Origin: Pisaster brevispinus
Taxonomy: Eukaryota; Echinodermata; Asteroidea; Forcipulatida; Asteriidae
Assembly: GCA_023634235.1 (NCBI GenBank)
Contig: JAMKCF010000080.1
Location: 248,001-312,000 of the forward strand
Length of the DNA: 64,000 bases
Reading direction: 5' to 3'
Shown: positions 49,991-61,900 of the stretch, in pieces
How the letters are laid out: the number at the start of each line of letters is the position of its first letter
Position numbering within the stretch: the stretch's first letter is position 1
Translations under genes and position numbers: made by a program
Notes under the pieces: generated by a model
Databases searched by the model: none
Told to the model about the DNA's origin: nothing
The model's input: only the letters and a program-made list of their open reading frames with translations

Positions 49991-52900
49991 ATGAAGAAGG
50001 TAAGTCTCTTACTTACTGAATTAATGTAATTTTTCATGCAGTTTGATTGTCGATGTAGGCGTTTTTACATCATTTCATGGAGGTAAAATAGACCTCCATG
50101 ATCATTTTGAGTTGCTGTGTTTTATTTTAAATTACCTTGCTCATGTTTAGACCTAATATTATAAAGTAAGGCGAAGTTACAGTGGTTGTGAACGAAAGGC
50201 TCCGTCTCTGACACTGACCGTCACCATAGAGCTCTATGCACTGACAGTCATGCCAGTTTTCAACGTTCAACGTTGTCTTCCCAGTGGCTCAGTTAAAACG
50301 TACAATAAGCTGTTCACCACAGTTTCTAACGTCAGTCATGTCACCAAAGAATATATGAACTCAGCTTCAATGTTTTTGAAAGTTTGAAAATAAATTAACA
50401 TCGACGTCGTCTTAAAAATAAATTGCTTTACTATACTTGGGTCTAGGCCTGAGGTGACTAAATACAGATAAAGATAGATGACAAACAAACATCTAGATTA
50501 AAAAAAGGGGAAATAAAACTTTAACCTGTGTGTTGTGTCTATAAATGCGCTACTACTAGTACTATTAATTAGCCCTAGTCTAGACCCAGTAACTTGGTTG
50601 TACTAATTTGCCAGTTACTGGGGCGTAACTAAGGAAATTTGTAGGGGAGGCACAGGGGGGGGGGGGGGGTACCATATTTTCTAGGGGGCACTGCTGGCAA
50701 ATCAATTATAGATTCTATTGCATTTTTTATACACTGGCTGGATCTTGATATACATAATGGCGGATTCCAATTGGGGGGCGGGGGCACTGGCATCTTTTGG
50801 GTTCTTTTTGGTTGTTGAAATTACAGCCAAGAATGATCGCGGTCTTTTTGGATTGTCTTCTCAAAATATGTCACCGGTGAGCGAGGGTGCGAACAGAGTT
50901 TGATGCCTGCTTTCTGACTTGGGTCATAGAGTTATTGTCGTAGCTACAGCTTTAGTGAGCTTCAAAATAATGAGAAGAGGGTACCGCACGTACACAGACT
51001 GGTGACCAACAGAAGTGCATGTTGCTGTCAGACTCCAGTCTGTGTACATGTGGTACCTGCGAGCTCCCCCGTAAGAAACTCTCTAATAGCTGGTGCTGTG
51101 ACATAAAATATATTGAATTATGTTCGCACCCTCGAAACACTGGTGATGTATTTTTTTGAGACTGAAATACAAAATGGCCGTGACCAATCTTTGAAGTCAT
51201 TTTGAGCAACCTGAAGAGGTTTGTTTGCAATAACTTTTTACTTTCAACAACCAAAGCACTCGAGGGAAGCTAAGAGGTAATAGAGGTGGTTCAAGTTGGT
51301 TTTAAGGCAGTTTTAACTCATTCGTGCTTAACTTTGTGTGTCTGAATGCTCTTAACCTAATCGGATTGAATTCGAATGAGTTCAATCGGTCGGCGAGGGT
51401 GGGCTAGCGTTAAACTACTCCTAGAACTATTCGGTTCGTTCCGCTATCGTCTCCCCGACCCTCATGGGTCATCATGTACAAAATCCTATTCGAAACTTTT
51501 TCCCCTTCACATTTATGCACCTTGACTTCTCTTTTGAAAACGGAGCTCGCCAAAATTAGGCTCTATGTATTCATTGTTTTCACAGTGAGCTCGGGGTGGG
51601 TCCAGAAAATCCACTCCACAAAAAAAAGGTGCAAAAAATGATAAATTCGAAATGTTATTCGGAATCGTCGCCTTCCGACAACAAAAATGGCCGCCGTCGC
51701 TTGTATCAATGGTATGCTGCGCGCAACGCTGGTTCACAATAACCAACGGTTTACGTATAAAAGATAAGCCATTGATTATTGTGGACCAGTGTTGCGCACA
51801 GAATACTATTGAATACCAGCTTAAGGCATGTCGTGGACCAGCGTTGCACGCAGCATACCAGTGATACAAGCGATGGCGGCCATTTTTGATATCGGAAGGC
51901 GACGATTCTGAATAAACGATGGGAATTTATCATTTTTTGCACCTTTTTTTTTGCGGAGTGGATTTTCTGGACCCACCCCGAGCTCACTGTGAAAACAATA
52001 AACACATAGAGCCTAATTTTGGCGAGCTACGTTTTCAAAAGAGAAGTCCAGGTGCATAAACGTGAAGGGGACAAAGTTTCGAATAGGATTTTGTACATGA
52101 TGACCTATGAGGGTCGGGGAGACGATAGCAGAACGAACCGAATAGTTCTAGGAGTAGCGTTAAACCACTTTGGGTTTATCTTTTAGTCTGGTGTTTGGAC
52201 AGAATAAAAATGACCACATCTGTTTTAACTCACAACAGATGACCACGGACCTGTGTAAGGTAAATATGCCTTCGTACGCCTCAACGTGCGCCTCAACAGG
52301 GCTGTGCGCGTGCTTTTGTGAATAAACTGGATGTTGTTGTGTTGTTTCACGGTGCTGTTTGACCTCTTAAAACCGTATCGGGTTTAACTTCGAGCTGTCT
52401 GAACGCAAGGTAGTTTTATTTTTTACAATCTCCCCCTCTGCTCGTAAAGTTAAACCAATTCGGGTCTAACTTTAGTACGCTGTCTGAACATGGTCATAGA
52501 CATTGTTTATTAACACCTTAGGGGATGCGTCGCAATTTTAGCTGCACGACTTACAGGCGTGGAACTGGCCCAAGGATTTGGCTTGTCCACACAAGTAGGG
52601 CTAATAATGCACCATCTTTACTTCACTGAGCATTCTTATGTATAATTTTATTCTCTTGATTTTAGAGACGAAATTCGATATCTTGGCTGGAGGCCCTTGC
52701 TAAGGTTGACCCACCGGGGTTTACTGTAAAACCCTCAGCAGGGAAAGGTAAATGTCATGCCATAAGCTTTATTTTAAAGTATGAAATATGGGGTAAAGTG
52801 TGTAGGGAAATTCCTTTTGGTTGCCTTTTTAATGCAAATTAGATTAACATCAGAATCAAAAGAAAACTTTTCTGGTGGTAGAATTAACATTACAAGAACA

Positions 52901-55900
52901 TTATACACTGTTATAATGCACTTATCCCACGTTTTAAACACAACACAAAACTAATATTGTCTTACGCACAAACTAATTAAAACAAACCACATTAGTCAGC
53001 AGAAGCTTGTAGCCGGGAATGCTCATTAGAATGCAACATTGGATTGACTCACTCACACATAGATACATCTACACAAATTTACTTGAAAATTATTGTAAAA
53101 AGTGTTCACAAGTTGAACACTATCCAAAATCAGGTCAATTGGGTGGTTATGGCTGTATTTGTGTTGAAAGATAAATCCCCACCAGTAGCTAAATAATACA
53201 GCTGCTGAATGCAATCATTGTCAAAATTTTAAGGCCAGGGCCAAGTCTATTTTAGAGTCGGATGGGAAAGTGAAATCAAAGCTATTTTGGGAGCTTAAGA
53301 ACAAGACAGAGCTTGTTCCATCTGTAAAAGCCAGCTTAAGCCGTGTTCGCATTGGACTTAAAATGGTTAACGTACTGCCGCAAATTGTTAACTTACCGAT
53401 ATTAAGTCCAAGTGCGAACAGCCGGTAACTAACCGGGGTGGTAATTTACCACCACAGCGCTGTTAACTTAACAGGCCGATTCGAGTCGCGGTAACTTAAC
53501 AATGTTAACTTAACAGGGACAAGAAGTCCAATGCGAATGCACTATTCCGGTAACTTAACAATATGGTCATGTGACTTTTGTTATCGGGTCACGAATATGG
53601 TGACCTAGCCTGTGACCTCAAATCTAGGACCCGCCCTGCGCAGGCGCAGACAGTTTGTTACCCCACGTCGTCACACTGTTTGCAGCTTTGCTTTGATTTA
53701 CCTTCCATTTTGTCTTGCTTTTTTAATTTCCTTTGTGTCTTGCCCGCCTACGTCACTTTTGCTTGTTCTATCTAAAAGGTCAGGGAAGGCGCCCCTCGAG
53801 ATCAAATTTTTCAACCTACGCAGCGTCCCTGGTAAGTTACCGGACACAAATTAATCCAAGTGCGAACAGCTGTTAACTTACCGGGCCGGTAAGTTAACTT
53901 ACCGGGCCTGTAAGTTACAAGACCCAAAATTCCAATGCGAACGCGGCTTTATAGTAGACCTACATGTCTAATCGTCATTACACTCATTTTGTGTATGTTA
54001 GTGTAAAACTTGACAAAAGCTTGACAAAATAGAGATGCTTTATAATTTTAATTCATGCAAGAACTTTAGCTTGTCCATAAAATTATAGCTTGCCAAGCAA
54101 GCTTGATGGTTTTAGTAGTTATGTGAACTAAATCTTACCCATGTCACCAGTAAATAATATTTATTCTCCTGCAGCATTCAGAAACCTCAAAGTATAGTGT
54201 TTAATTAGTCAGTGCGAGGGCAAAATAATATATATTTTTTTTATCTGTTACTCATCAAACATTAATAGTTTTAATATTATAACCAATTGTTTTTGTCTGA
54301 TTCATTTAGGGAGGGGAGTCTTTGCTGATAAAAATTTTGAAGGAGGAGTTCCTTTATATACTTATGGAGGGGACTTAATCACAAAAGAAGATGGGGAGAG
54401 GAGAGAGGAGGAAGAGGAAAGCGTCTTTCGTTACTTCTTTCGTCATAATGGAAGCAATCTTTGGTATGTATTTTATAATGCTTATTGCATTTCTGCAAGG
54501 TCAATGATGGAGTACTTGAGACCAACCTTTATAACGATCTTGGGCTTGGCTTGACTTTGAGCCGTAAATACTTGGTGTTGGTTTTAGTGTCAAAGGCACT
54601 CTGAAAGCACTAAGGGCACTGTTCGTATAGTCCTGTTGAAATTATTTAAATTCCCTGTTTTTACATAACAAATTTTCCAACTGTCACAGTTATGATGCTA
54701 CAGCCCCATTGAAGGAACTCCGCTTTGGTCGCCTAACAAATCATGGTGATTCAAAGAAAGAACAGAATGCACGAATGAAAGTTCTTCAACTTAACAGTCA
54801 ACCAGTTTTGTGCTTGTTTGCCTTGAAGAGGATCAGTGAAGGAGAAGAAATCCTTTATGATTATGGAATAAAAGAGCTCCCATGGTGTCAAAAGAGAGGT
54901 AAATTAAAATAGTGTTAACAGAGAGAAAACAAATAATAGATTAGTACAGATAATGCATTTTTGAATGGATCTTACATCAAGAAGTATTCACTATTACTCG
55001 CATATGCACTGGTGCTTAAAAAGTCCTATTTGCCCGTGGAAAAATGGGATTTTCTATTATACAATTAGTGTGCTGTATAGCAGTCACTAATAAGTTTGCA
55101 AAATGTTATCTAAGCTTTTATTTTTATTTTTATTATTATTATTTTGATTTATTCACACTGGCTTGCAGCCCAAAGTCTGAATCGCAAACAGTGGTTACAA
55201 TAGACCAATGCAAAAGCTCCGCCCTTCTTGACACACAGCACTGACTGCATTGCTACTGTGTACACACGTGGGTAGCACATGTGTATCTCTCCAATGCCAA
55301 ACAAACAACATGAACTCACAAGCTTTCATTAAACACATACACATGTTTACATTTTGTTATTGAGGGTTTTAGTGTGTCAGACTTTGTTTAGACTTTTGGT
55401 GGCACAACCAGGGCTGTGATTGTTCAACTTGTAGGGGGGGGTTGATTCTATGTAAAAAGAAACAATAGATGATAACTACAAAGGTAGTTTTTAAAAGCAC
55501 AGTGTTTACAATAAAATGTAAGAATGCACAAAAAGAAAGAATACAGTCGACTCTCGTTAATACGAGGTCCGCTGGACTGGCCCGTTTTCCTCGTATTATC
55601 CGAACCTCGTCTTAAACGCAGCGCACTATTTACACATACATGTACATTTACATGTACACACGTCATCATAGTGCATGCACTACACACGTGTCTAGGCTAG
55701 AACGGAGCGGTTCGCTTCCTAGTGGTACAGTTCTTACGAGCATCCTGTACACAAAAATATCAGTGATGAATGCATTTTTGTTGACTATGATCATAGAAAT
55801 TTAATATTTTGTATAACTCAAGATAAAAATCATAGCAAAGTCATGTCAAACTTGCCTATCATGTGGCCATGATGTAACAGATTCGGTACTGCGTAGCACC

Positions 55901-58900
55901 TATGCTGAACGTTGTTTTTGCTGGTAGCCGCTAGGCGTGTAGGCGAAGTAGTATTTCAAGCATAGGATACCAGCGTAAATTTTCTGGTTTCGGATCGGAC
56001 GGAACTGTGTAGCCGGTCCGATCCGATGAATAGTTTGACAACAAGCATGTAATTTCAGAAACTTGGCTGACTGAATGATCAGCTTTTACGCAACAATATT
56101 TTTCCGATCCTCGCTATAGAAGTATGAAAAAACAATACATTTTGTCATCATGGGGCTGCAAAAATACCTTGTATTATCCGTGTTCTCGTTACGACCGTGC
56201 TCATATCTTCCGTTTTTTAAGACATAGAAACACGCATGGGACAGTTCGGGACCAGTGAAATACCTCGTATTAACCGGCGTCTCGTATCTTCTGAGCTTGT
56301 ATTAAGGAGAGTCGACTGTATATTTAAAAGAACACTAAATTATTAAACGAAAAGGTACCAATAGCCAAGAGCGCACAAATGAAATTACTTAGAACATGAT
56401 GGGTTTTTTCATTAGCCAGCAACCCAAGGGCAACCTCTTCAGCAGTACCCTCTATGCTTTCATAATAAGATTTGTTTTTTGTTTTTGGGGTTTTGTTTTG
56501 TTTTGCAGGAGAAGATGCATGTAAAGGGCGCAAGAGTAAAGCAAGTTGTGACAGCCCTCAAAAGAGATGTAAAGGGGGAAACCAGGAAAAGTTGGGTACT
56601 AGCAATACACTCACTTGTGAACATCAAGGACATTCATTTGCTTTGGAGGATGAAAATGTATCTGTTAAGCAAGGTTACTCTCTATCAGGTAATACTGGAA
56701 ATTCTCCATCTGTCGAGCTAGAAAATTATCCGTGCATCCAGCAAGGAAATTCTCCATCCGTAGAGCAAGAAAATTCTCCATTCGTCCAGCAAGGAAATTC
56801 TCCATCCGTAGAGCAAGAAAATTCTCCATTCGTCCAGCAAGGAAATTCTCCATCTGTCCAACAAGGAAATTCTCCATCCGTCCAGCAAGAAAATTCTCCA
56901 TCTGTCCAGCAAGGAAATTCTCCATCTGACCAGCAAGGAGATTCTCCATCCATCCAGCAAGGAAATTCTCGATCCGTCCAGCAAGGAAATTCTCCATCCG
57001 TCCAGCAAGGAGATTCTCCATCCGTCCAACAAAGAAACTCTTCATCCATTGAGCGAGGAAATTCTCCATCTGTTGAAGGGGGGAATTCTCCATCTGTAGA
57101 GCGACAGAATTCTCCATCTGTCAAGCAAGGATCTGTTGAGCAAGGAAATGCTCCATCTGTCAAACAAAGACATTTTTCATCTGTTGAAGGGGGAATTTCT
57201 CCATCTGTAAAGCAACAAACTTCTCCATATGTCATGCAGGGACATTCTCCATCTGCCAAACGAGGAAATTCTCCATCTGTTGAACAAAGAAGTTCTCCAT
57301 CTGTCCAGCGAGGAAATTCTCCATCAATTGAGAGAAGAAATTATTTATCTGGCCCTACTGGAATTTCTCCATCTGTAGACAAAGGAAAGTATCCATCTAG
57401 TGATACTGGAATGTCTCCATCTACTGAGGGAGGGAATTTTCCAGCTGGTGGTACTGAGTTTTTTCCAACTGTTTGTAGAGGAAACTCTCCATCTGGTGAT
57501 AGAGTGGATAGAACCCATAGTGAGGTTTTATTATCAGGATTATTTAACTCATTATTGTCAGGCTATGTGTTACCAGAGAGCCACCCTTCAGATGGTGGAG
57601 GGCATGGTGACTCTACAGAAAGATCTTTGATCGTAGATGATGGGAGGAGCTCTCCATCTCATGTGAAAGGGAGGTCTTCATCTGGTGTTGTAAGAAGAAG
57701 CTACATTTATGACCAAAGTATTGTCAATGATTCTGATCAGGATGATGATTCCTCTGATGACTCAACATACATTTGTAGCTCTGATTACAGTGATAACTCA
57801 TTGGATGATTCACCAGCTGCTATTGTTCCTGAATGGATATCATTAATCAGGTCTTCATTTGTTGATGGGGAAATGTGTCCATCATCAAATATTGGAGAGA
57901 GTTTGTCTTCTAGTGATAAAGGGGTTCTTCCATCAGTTGATGGACCCAGCTGTTCAGCATTCGTTGGTGGCAACATTAGTTCCACTTTGGGTGATTGGGA
58001 GGGCTCTTCAGTAAACAGAATTTTCTCTGGATGTTCATCTAGTAGCTTGCCACCTGATGACGGTATGGATCAGGGCTCACACTCGGATGTTGATTCAGTT
58101 GTGTTTCCAGTTGGTTGTAAGACAAAAATGAGTAACACAAATCAAGAAAGATATGTCAAGCCTAAAAGAAGGTGCCCTTTTTGTGGGTCTTTTTTTGTGG
58201 AGAAGTTGTCCAGGCACATAAGGAGTGTACACAAATCCATAAAGAGAGTGTCAGAGGCCATGAAATTGCCCAAAAACGAAATGATTGCTACATTTGATGC
58301 TTTCAGGAAGGAAGGAATCTTTCAAGTGAATAAAGAGCTTATGGCGACAGTTTCACCAGTTTATCACAGAGAGAGGAAAACTGCATCTGATGACGATTTG
58401 ATAATTTGTGGGATCTGCAAAGGTTTCTACTCTAGAAAGTGCTTCAAAAAGCACAAATACATATGCCAGGGAGATGCTCATTCAGAAGCGTGTCCTGTTC
58501 CTGTTTCTTTAATGTTGAGTGAATCTGAAGTGAGCAGCACATCTGAAAGCTTCAAGACAAGTGTTCTGTGCAAATTTCGTAACACTGAAGTTGGAGAAAC
58601 GGCAAGAGTAGATCCTATAATTGTGACCATCGGCAAGCGGCTTTGGCAGAAGGGCCAAAGTAAAAATGACAAAGTAGCAGAAGTTCGCAAATCAGTCATG
58701 ACGGACATGAGGAGAATAGCTTCACTTTACATAATATTCAAGGAGCAGCATCCGATTCACTCTACTCTGCCTCTAGAGAGCAGTACAGCAGCAGACATGT
58801 TCCAGCGCCAACACTTCGAAGTGTTTCGTGAAGCCATTCAAATCTATACAACATATGTGGATACTGCACAGCTGAAAAGTGGTTTGAAAGCAGCCATGTA

Positions 58901-61900
58901 CTACCTCATAAAGAAAGCGTGCAAAATTATCAAGGCAACTCATCTCATACATGATAGAGATGCTGAAGCGTCAGAGATTGACAAATTTTCAGCTGTACTT
59001 GCATTAAATCATGAGTTTTTGTTCGGTGACGCAAGTTATCAGATTAATCAGAACAGACAAAAAAATCTGCGAAAGCCTGGACAGCTGCCACTTGAATCTG
59101 ATGTAAAGACAGTAAGGTCATTCACAGTAGAGAAGTTGAGGGAATTGAATTCTGATCCTTATTTTGTCTGGGACTCTCACAATTTCAACACCTTGAGGGA
59201 TTTGACAGTGTCGCGACTTACTCTATTCAATGCTAGAAGGGGTGGAGAGCCATCCCGTCTAAAAATTACCGAATGGCAAGAAGCGGAAGACAACAGCTGG
59301 ATTGACAAACAGAGAGCACAACGACTTGATGACCCCTTGGAGAAGCGCATTCTTGAAGACCTGAAGATTACATACCAGACAGGAAAGGGCAACAACCATC
59401 TTGTGCCAATTTTATTTCCTTCCGACACTCTTCAACCAATGAAGAAGTTGATCAGTGAAGAAGTGAGAAGATCAGCTGGAGTTCGAGACGACAACCCATA
59501 TGTCTTTGCATGTGTTCAAGGCTCCACAACACATGTTACAGGATGGCATGCTCTAAGCAGGATTTGTGATGAAGCTGGTGTCAGCTGCAAATCAAGGTTG
59601 ACAGCCACAAAAAATAGACATCGTATAAGTACAATGTATGCTGCTTTGGAGTTACCAGAATCTGAACGTGCCCTGTTCTTCAAACATATGGGACACTCAA
59701 GTCAAGTCAATGAGAATGTTTACCAAGCACCACCTGCACTTATGGAGGTTATAAAGGTTGGAAAGCAGTTGCATCTAATTGATGCCGGTGAGTGGTCATT
59801 ACTGTCTTAGTATCAGTGTTTGCTAAGAAACCGTCTTTAAATATTGTTTCATTTAATTTCAATCTCAACATACGACAGAAAATGTGGTTTGTGGGTGTCT
59901 CAGCTTCTTAATGAACTGTTATCGGGTTATGACATACATGTACTGTACTTATATAACATACATGATTGTGGTAGCACCATCCATATTTTTGTTTTTGTCA
60001 ATTATCACACAACTTTCTGAAATATCTCAATATTTTCTAGTACATAGTGCACTATGAAAGCAAAGCTTACTTATCTTTATTTTAATGTTCGATAATAGCA
60101 AGGAGGAAAACTAAGTACTAAACAAAAATAATAACATTTAAACCTTATTTATTATGAAACAGTTCATGAAGACGACTCATCAGGTGACTCAGATACCCCT
60201 GTGGAATTACTTTCTCCTAGAGTTGGTGAGTATTTTGTTAACTATTGACCAAAAGATTATTTACAAAACTAGCATAATGATAAATTGGGTGTCTGGTAAA
60301 TCTGTCACCTGAACGTGTAAATAATCAACCAGTTAGTACATGTGTCTTCTTAATGTATGAATGTTCAACCAGTTATTAAATCTGTCTCCTTAATGCTTGA
60401 ATGTTTAACCAGTTATTAGGTGTTCGGACAAAAGTCCGAAGACCTCTTCTTATTGTTCTTTTTTTTTTTTTTTTTTTTACTTCGTCTTCTTCTTCTCGCC
60501 GTCGATTGTCCGCTAACAAAGACACACTTCTTAAGCTCACATAAATTTGAAACTTTAAACATAGTTAGATATTCATTAGTAGATGAAACCATTTTTGGTT
60601 TCGTCATGACGTAATCAGGTGTCGAGTTACGTTAAATCAAAGTTTAATATTTGAAAAAATCATAACTCCAAAACAACACAATGGATTTTCACAATCTATA
60701 CATCATCGGATAGGCCTGGTATGACTCTAAAAACGCTACACTGAACGCGACCTCATTTGACCTTGACTTCCGGTTCAAACCGGAAGTTGAATATTTAAAA
60801 AATTCATATCTCAAAAACTACTGATCATTTCATCACAATTTTTACATCATTCCGAAACTTTTGCACAGAAATGATGCCAATATGACCTTAACTTCTGGTC
60901 CTAAATGGGTGTTACAGCCAATGCTAGTATTAACCGCAGTTAATTCATGTATGAGAAAAACGCTGTAACTGACTGTCAGCTCCATTATTCATAAGGTTCA
61001 AAGTCCACGAAGCCTGTGCGTATAGTCCCACACAACGGAAATGTATCATTGTGTTGCTTATTCTTGTACGTAGTAACAACACGTGTCCCGCACATAAAAA
61101 ACTCAAACTCATTCAAAGTTCAGTGTGAATTTAGTTCCGTTGTGCTCGTCTGATGGCTTAATGGAAAACAAGGAATAAAAGAGGAGGTTTTACTGAGATG
61201 TCCACCTGCTTAAGGGATTTGTATGACTTTGACTAAATGACAAAAACTTCAACTGAAAAAGAAAGACATTGGTTTGTTTCTCATCGAACACCGAGACCCA
61301 CGTCACGTTGATCGACGTGACCATGCCTGCCAAAGGCGCTCTAGGCCCTCTGAGTATGCTCTTCAGACACGGTGATTAAAATGGTAAGCTTTTATTTCAA
61401 AACCACTGTTAAAAAGAGGGGGCATTTTGTCTACAATAATATTGATATGTTTCATCCATGAACTTGCCTAGTGTTTTTTGTTTTGTTTTTTTACTTTCAA
61501 AAATCATTATTTTGTCATGGTTTAATTTTCAACTATCTGATTGAATTGATGCTAATCCCCACTCAGGTATATTATGAATATGTACTGTGTATGGAAAAAA
61601 ACATAACTCATGAACCAAAAAGTGTGCATTTTTGGGGGAATTGATTTTAACGATGTTGTAGTCTGACAAGGGTCTTGTTAAAACAAAATAAGATTTAAGA
61701 GCGCCATCTGGCAGCAGGTTAAAAAAGTTCAAAATACAGTTTCAATAGAAGCCTTTTGCAGAGTTTTTATAATTGTTTTAACATGGGCTCCACATACTTC
61801 ACAAAAAATGAATATGTTGGTGACCTTGTCTTGACCTTTTAACCTGTCTAATCTGGAAGTTCTGTAAAACGCTTTAAAAACATTATTAAATAGCTATTCA

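Larger units (their letters stand above)
50000..52665 (+). other. Intron 1 of the SET/recombinase gene
   Basis: Long intron without recognisable exons. It contains a degenerate inverted-repeat element (50,805-51,255) and a Mutator-like foldback (51,416-52,156). Depends on the tentative exon 1 call. Confidence 0.5.

Noticed and set aside
51513..52005. ORFs of 70-118 codons on both strands
   Set aside because: Lie within the arms of the 51,416-52,156 foldback; the same words appear on opposite strands because the arms are inverted.
56665..57259. Antisense repeat proteins opposite exon 5
   Set aside because: Shadows of the 24-bp coding minisatellite, which is a multiple of three and so stays open in several frames; the sense frame has the flanking domains.
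56729..57500. CRISPR-like array appearance of regular 24-bp repeats
   Set aside because: No spacers, the units are contiguous, and the context is a eukaryotic coding exon.
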